Positions 6,829-8,785 of a stretch of DNA of 8,785 nt are shown one piece after another. The notes beneath the pieces are model-generated. The model was given only the letters and a program-made list of their open reading frames with translations. It was not told where the DNA came from and made no database searches. Source of the DNA: Thermoplasmata archaeon (GTDB lineage Archaea > Thermoplasmatota > Thermoplasmata > Thermoplasmatales > Aciduliprofundaceae); assembly GCA_021160945.1 (NCBI GenBank), contig JAGHBQ010000146.1:1-8785 (forward strand), written 5' to 3'. A program made the position numbers and the translations under genes. The number at the start of each line of letters is the position of its first letter. Positions within the stretch are counted from its first letter, which is position 1.

Positions 6829-8151
6829 TTATTTTAAAGGGATGAGATCAAAACCTGTATAGGGATGAAGTGCTCTGGGTATTTCTATTCCATCTTCAGT
6901 CTGAAAATTCTCCATTATCGCCACCATGGTTCTTGTGGTTGCCAAAGCAGTGCTGTTGAGGGTATGCACAAATTTATTTCCCTCAGGTGTTCTGTATCTT
7001 ATCTTTAATCTTCTTGCCTGCCAATCTAAACAGTTTGAGCAGGATACCACTTCCCGGAACTTTTGCTGAGCGGGCATCCAGACCTCAATATCGTACTTTT
7101 TAGCTGCCACAGAACCAAGTTCTCCACTGCAGATATTTATCACTCGATATGGAAGTTCGAGTTTCTGCATAATTTCTTCTGCATTTGCGATAAGCTCCTC
7201 CATAAATCCTGAAGAATCTTCAGGCCTGGAAAATATAACCTGCTCCACCTTGTAAAAATTGTGCACCCTGAATATTCCCTTTGTATCCTTTCCGTGAGCT
7301 CCAGCCTCCCTTCTAAAGCATGGAGATATGCCCACATATTTTATGGGAAGATCCTTCTCCTCCAGAATTTCATTCATGTGCATGGCCACAAGAGGATGCT
7401 CTGCAGTGGCTATCATGTAAAGATTTTCTCCTTCTATTTTGTAAATCATTTCCTCAAAAGTAGAAAAATCAGTTACGCCCTCCAGAGCTTCTCTCCTTAA
7501 CATAAGTGGAGGGGATACAGGGATGTAACCTTTCTCAATCATAACGTCGAGGGCGAATCTTATAAGAGAAAGTTCAAGAATAACTAGATGATTTTTAAGA
7601 TAGTAAAATCTAGAACCTGCAATTTTTGCTGCTCTCTCAGTATCTGCAAGATTGTATTTTTCCAAGATATCCACATGACTCATACTTTTCACTGGAATAA
7701 GTTCATAATCCATATTTCCAGCAAACTTCTTGAACTCTTCCAGATGATCTTCAACCACTTTTGCAACGCCCCATGTTCTTATAACGGGAGAATTCTCCTC
7801 TCCCTCACATACTGGGGTTGTTTCATCAAGAAGATTGGGAAGGCTCATAAGAAGATAATCCCGCTTGGTCTTGTATTCCTTCACCATAATCTCCATTTCT
7901 TTTATTTTTAAATTGAGTTCTTTCATTTTCTCCTTCAGAGAGGAGATATCTTTGCCCATTTTAACAAGTTTTCCAATCTCAGCACTCTTCTCATTTCTGA
8001 GATGCCTCAATCTCTCAATTTCTCTCAGCCCGTTCCTCCATTTCCTGTCATAATCCAATATTTCATCCACTATAGAGGGGTCTTCAAATCTCTTTTTAAG
8101 CATTTCCTTGACGAGTTCTGGCTCTTCTCTTATCAGCTTTATATCCAGCAT
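6829..8151 (-). CDS. serS: Serine--tRNA ligase (common, bacterial/eukaryotic-like type)
   Basis: Cytosolic class II synthetase that charges tRNA-Ser (and tRNA-Sec where present) with serine. It has 440 residues, normal for the family. Residues 1-110 form the N-terminal tRNA-binding arm, with a long antiparallel coiled coil around 35-105 rich in K, E and L. The catalytic domain shows TAEHPL at 249-254, motif 2 around SPCFRREAGAHGKDTKG (276-292) followed by FRVHNFYKVEQ, and motif 3 with STALATTRTMVAIMENFQ (400-417) and PRALHPY. It is the common SerRS, not the rare zinc-dependent type of some methanogens. The ATG at 8151 starts MLDIKLIRE, as expected. No Shine-Dalgarno precedes it, and a TATA box lies about 24 bases upstream, so the transcript is probably leaderless. 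It is divergent from hsp20. Confidence 0.97.
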   Translation of the reverse strand: MLDIKLIREEPELVKEMLKKRFEDPSIVDEILDYDRKWRNGLREIERLRHLRNEKSAEIGKLVKMGKDISSLKEKMKELNLKIKEMEIMVKEYKTKRDYLLMSLPNLLDETTPVCEGEENSPVIRTWGVAKVVEDHLEEFKKFAGNMDYELIPVKSMSHVDILEKYNLADTERAAKIAGSRFYYLKNHLVILELSLIRFALDVMIEKGYIPVSPPLMLRREALEGVTDFSTFEEMIYKIEGENLYMIATAEHPLVAMHMNEILEEKDLPIKYVGISPCFRREAGAHGKDTKGIFRVHNFYKVEQVIFSRPEDSSGFMEELIANAEEIMQKLELPYRVINICSGELGSVAAKKYDIEVWMPAQQKFREVVSCSNCLDWQARRLKIRYRTPEGNKFVHTLNSTALATTRTMVAIMENFQTEDGIEIPRALHPYTGFDLIPLK

Positions 8152-8170
8152 AATATGGAATGTGATAGAT

Positions 8171-8179
8171 TATTTAAAA
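8171..8179 (-). promoter_or_regulatory. TATA-like box for serS (leaderless transcript)
   Basis: The minus strand reads TTTTAAATA, centred about 24 bases before the serS ATG, which puts the transcript start at or next to the start codon. The absence of a GGTGA site before serS agrees with leaderless initiation. Confidence 0.6.
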
Positions 8180-8193
8180 TCTTGGCAGAGTGC

Positions 8194-8208
8194 CGAAAAA
8201 TTTATATA
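8194..8208 (+). promoter_or_regulatory. BRE and TATA box for hsp20-cdc48
   Basis: Purine-rich CGAAAAA (8194-8200) followed directly by TTTATATA (8201-8208), the strongest archaeal core promoter in the window. A start is expected near 8228-8234. It lies back to back with the serS promoter, the two TATA boxes being about 30 bases apart. Confidence 0.75.
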
Positions 8209-8209
8209 G

Positions 8210-8230
8210 AAGTTCTGTATAACAGAAATT
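8210..8230. promoter_or_regulatory. Inverted repeat between hsp20 TATA box and expected transcript start
   Basis: Core TTCTGT-ATA-ACAGAA (8213-8227) is a perfect six-base inverted repeat with a three-base spacer. Adding the flanks gives nine-base arms with one mismatch. Its place between the TATA box and the start site is where an archaeal repressor would block polymerase. That role is inferred from position. Confidence 0.55.
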
Positions 8231-8255
8231 AGTTGTTAACCTATGGTTAACTACT
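8231..8255. promoter_or_regulatory. Inverted repeat in hsp20 leader, HSR1-like operator candidate
   Basis: GTTAACC-TAT-GGTTAAC (8235-8251) is a perfect seven-base inverted repeat; with flanks it reaches eleven-base arms with one mismatch. Its centre is 23 bases from the centre of the upstream inverted repeat, about two helical turns. The inner part reads TAAC-N5-GTTA, close to the CTAAC-N5-GTTAG motif I recall for the Archaeoglobus heat-shock regulator HSR1. It ends four bases before the ribosome binding site. Confidence 0.65.
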
Positions 8256-8258
8256 AAA

Positions 8259-8266
8259 GGAGGTGA
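8259..8266 (+). promoter_or_regulatory. Strong Shine-Dalgarno for hsp20
   Basis: GGAGGTGA with five bases to the ATG at 8272. It overlaps in-frame GTG (8263) and ATG (8266) codons and so rules them out as likely starts. Confidence 0.8.
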
Positions 8267-8271
8267 TGAAA

Positions 8272-8688
8272 ATGGTGTTCGGAGACAGGGTGTTTAAGGA
8301 AATGCACGATATGATGACACAGATGGAGAGAGAGTTTGATGCCATGCGCAGGGAATTCACACAGGATTACAAGATACCAGTAATGGATATCTATGAAACG
8401 GATGAAGAGGTGGTAATAAAGGCTGAGATGCCCGGTGTGCGGAAGGAAGACATAGTGCTGAATGTATCTCCCAACTCAATAGAGATACAGGCAGAGCTCA
8501 GTGAAGAAAAGGAAGAGAATGTCAGGGGCTACTACAAGAAAGAGAGAGTCCTCAAGCGCTATTACAGAACGGTATCTCTGCCTGCCAAAGTATCCACCGA
8601 TGATATTAAGGCAAAGTTCGAGAATGGAATTCTCGTGATCAGGATGAAGAAAGAAAAAGGTGAGAAGAAGAGAATATCAATTGAATAA
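8272..8688 (+). CDS. hsp20: Small heat-shock protein, Hsp20 / alpha-crystallin family
   Basis: ATP-independent holdase chaperone that binds unfolding proteins and keeps them refoldable; it normally forms large oligomers in the cytosol. It has 138 residues from the ATG at 8272. The N-terminal arm (1-34) is rich in Met and charged residues (FKEMHDMMTQMEREFDAM). The alpha-crystallin domain covers about 35-127, with MDIYETDEEVVIKAEMPGV at its start and the signature AKFENGILVIRM at 114-125. The C-terminal I-x-I anchor used for oligomer assembly is present as ISI at 135-137. The start is set by GGAGGTGA. It has a strong promoter with two inverted repeats and is followed 28 bases later by a CDC48/VAT-type ATPase gene, a pairing also known in Archaeoglobus, which suggests joint heat-shock control. 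Confidence 0.96.
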   Translation: MVFGDRVFKEMHDMMTQMEREFDAMRREFTQDYKIPVMDIYETDEEVVIKAEMPGVRKEDIVLNVSPNSIEIQAELSEEKEENVRGYYKKERVLKRYYRTVSLPAKVSTDDIKAKFENGILVIRMKKEKGEKKRISIE

Positions 8689-8703
8689 TTCTTCTTCTTT
8701 TTT
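8663..8703 (+). terminator. Hairpin plus six-T run between hsp20 and cdc48, possible attenuator
   Basis: AGAAGAAG (8663-8670) pairs with CTTCTTCT (8691-8698), and a run of six T spans 8698-8703, right before the next gene's Shine-Dalgarno. The stem is AT-rich and the loop is 20 bases, so it would be weak, especially at high temperature. The T run alone might cause partial termination and lower cdc48 output relative to hsp20. Confidence 0.3.
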
Positions 8704-8716
8704 GAGGTGATGAAAA

Positions 8717-8785
8717 ATGAAGAATGATAAAGAGGGAATAGTTGTAAAAGTTGCCGAATCACGCTCAAGGGATGTAGGCCGTGGG
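8717..8785 (+). CDS. CDC48/VAT-type AAA ATPase, first 23 codons (cut by right edge)
   Basis: Only the N-terminus is in view: MKNDKEGIVVKVAESRSRDV followed by GRG. This matches the opening of archaeal CDC48/VAT proteins, where a short lead is followed by a beta strand and an E(A/S)xxxDVGRG-like turn that begins the double-psi barrel of the substrate-binding N domain. Full-length members have two AAA modules and unfold proteins, often for the proteasome. The ATG is preceded by GAGGTGA (8704-8710) with a six-base gap, nearly the same initiation context as hsp20. It lies 28 bases after hsp20 and is probably co-transcribed with it. The identity rests on 23 residues plus the hsp20 neighbour, so it is likely but unproven here. 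Confidence 0.75.
   Translation, partial: MKNDKEGIVVKVAESRSRDVGRG

Noticed and set aside
8184..8194. Third inverted repeat GGCA-GAG-TGCC between the two promoters
   Set aside because: Only four paired bases, with poor extension into the flanks; short enough to arise by chance.
8562..8768. Minus-strand open frame across the hsp20 end and cdc48 start
   Set aside because: It overlaps two well-supported plus-strand genes and their junction, and its low-complexity Ser/Phe/Ile sequence shows no domain.

Overview
The window looks like ordinary chromosome from a euryarchaeon, most likely a heat-loving relative of Thermoplasmata such as the Aciduliprofundum/DHVE2 group; that lineage is an inference from protein flavour and gene neighbours. 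The archaeal assignment is firmer. It rests on an ATP-dependent replicative-type DNA ligase, a KaiC-like RecA-family protein, the start of a VAT/CDC48-type AAA ATPase next to an Hsp20, AT-rich TATA boxes about 25 bases upstream of predicted transcript starts, and GGTGA-type ribosome binding sites.

Layout. Bases 1-8151 form one long minus-strand block. Read in the direction of transcription it is: serS (seryl-tRNA synthetase), an aspartate/glutamate racemase-family protein, a fused NAD(P)H-hydrate repair enzyme (epimerase plus dehydratase), a single-domain KaiC-like protein, leuC and leuD (large and small hydro-lyase subunits), a QueF-family 7-deazaguanine enzyme, and an ATP-dependent DNA ligase cut by the left edge. 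A divergent intergenic region (8152-8271) separates serS from a plus-strand heat-shock unit: hsp20, then the first 23 codons of a CDC48/VAT-type AAA ATPase cut by the right edge. Coding density is very high and no stretch over 300 bases lacks a gene.

How the genes relate. leuC, leuD and queF look like a tight transcription unit (adjacent or within 25 bases, each with a Shine-Dalgarno), ending in a T-rich tract just before the ligase. serS, the racemase gene, the nnr fusion and the kaiC-like gene are close together, but each has its own TATA-like box and they share no obvious pathway. hsp20 and cdc48 form a protein quality-control pair: a holdase chaperone and an unfoldase.

The most interesting signals are regulatory. 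Two inverted repeats lie in the hsp20 promoter/leader, one fitting a TAAC-N5-GTTA operator pattern. A 32-base tandem repeat lies upstream of the kaiC-like gene. That gene encodes a KaiC-family protein lacking the usual catalytic glutamates and carrying an altered P-loop. The QueF-family protein keeps the reductase-type NADPH motif, unexpected in archaea. I see no mobile element, CRISPR array, RNA gene or clear new multi-gene system.
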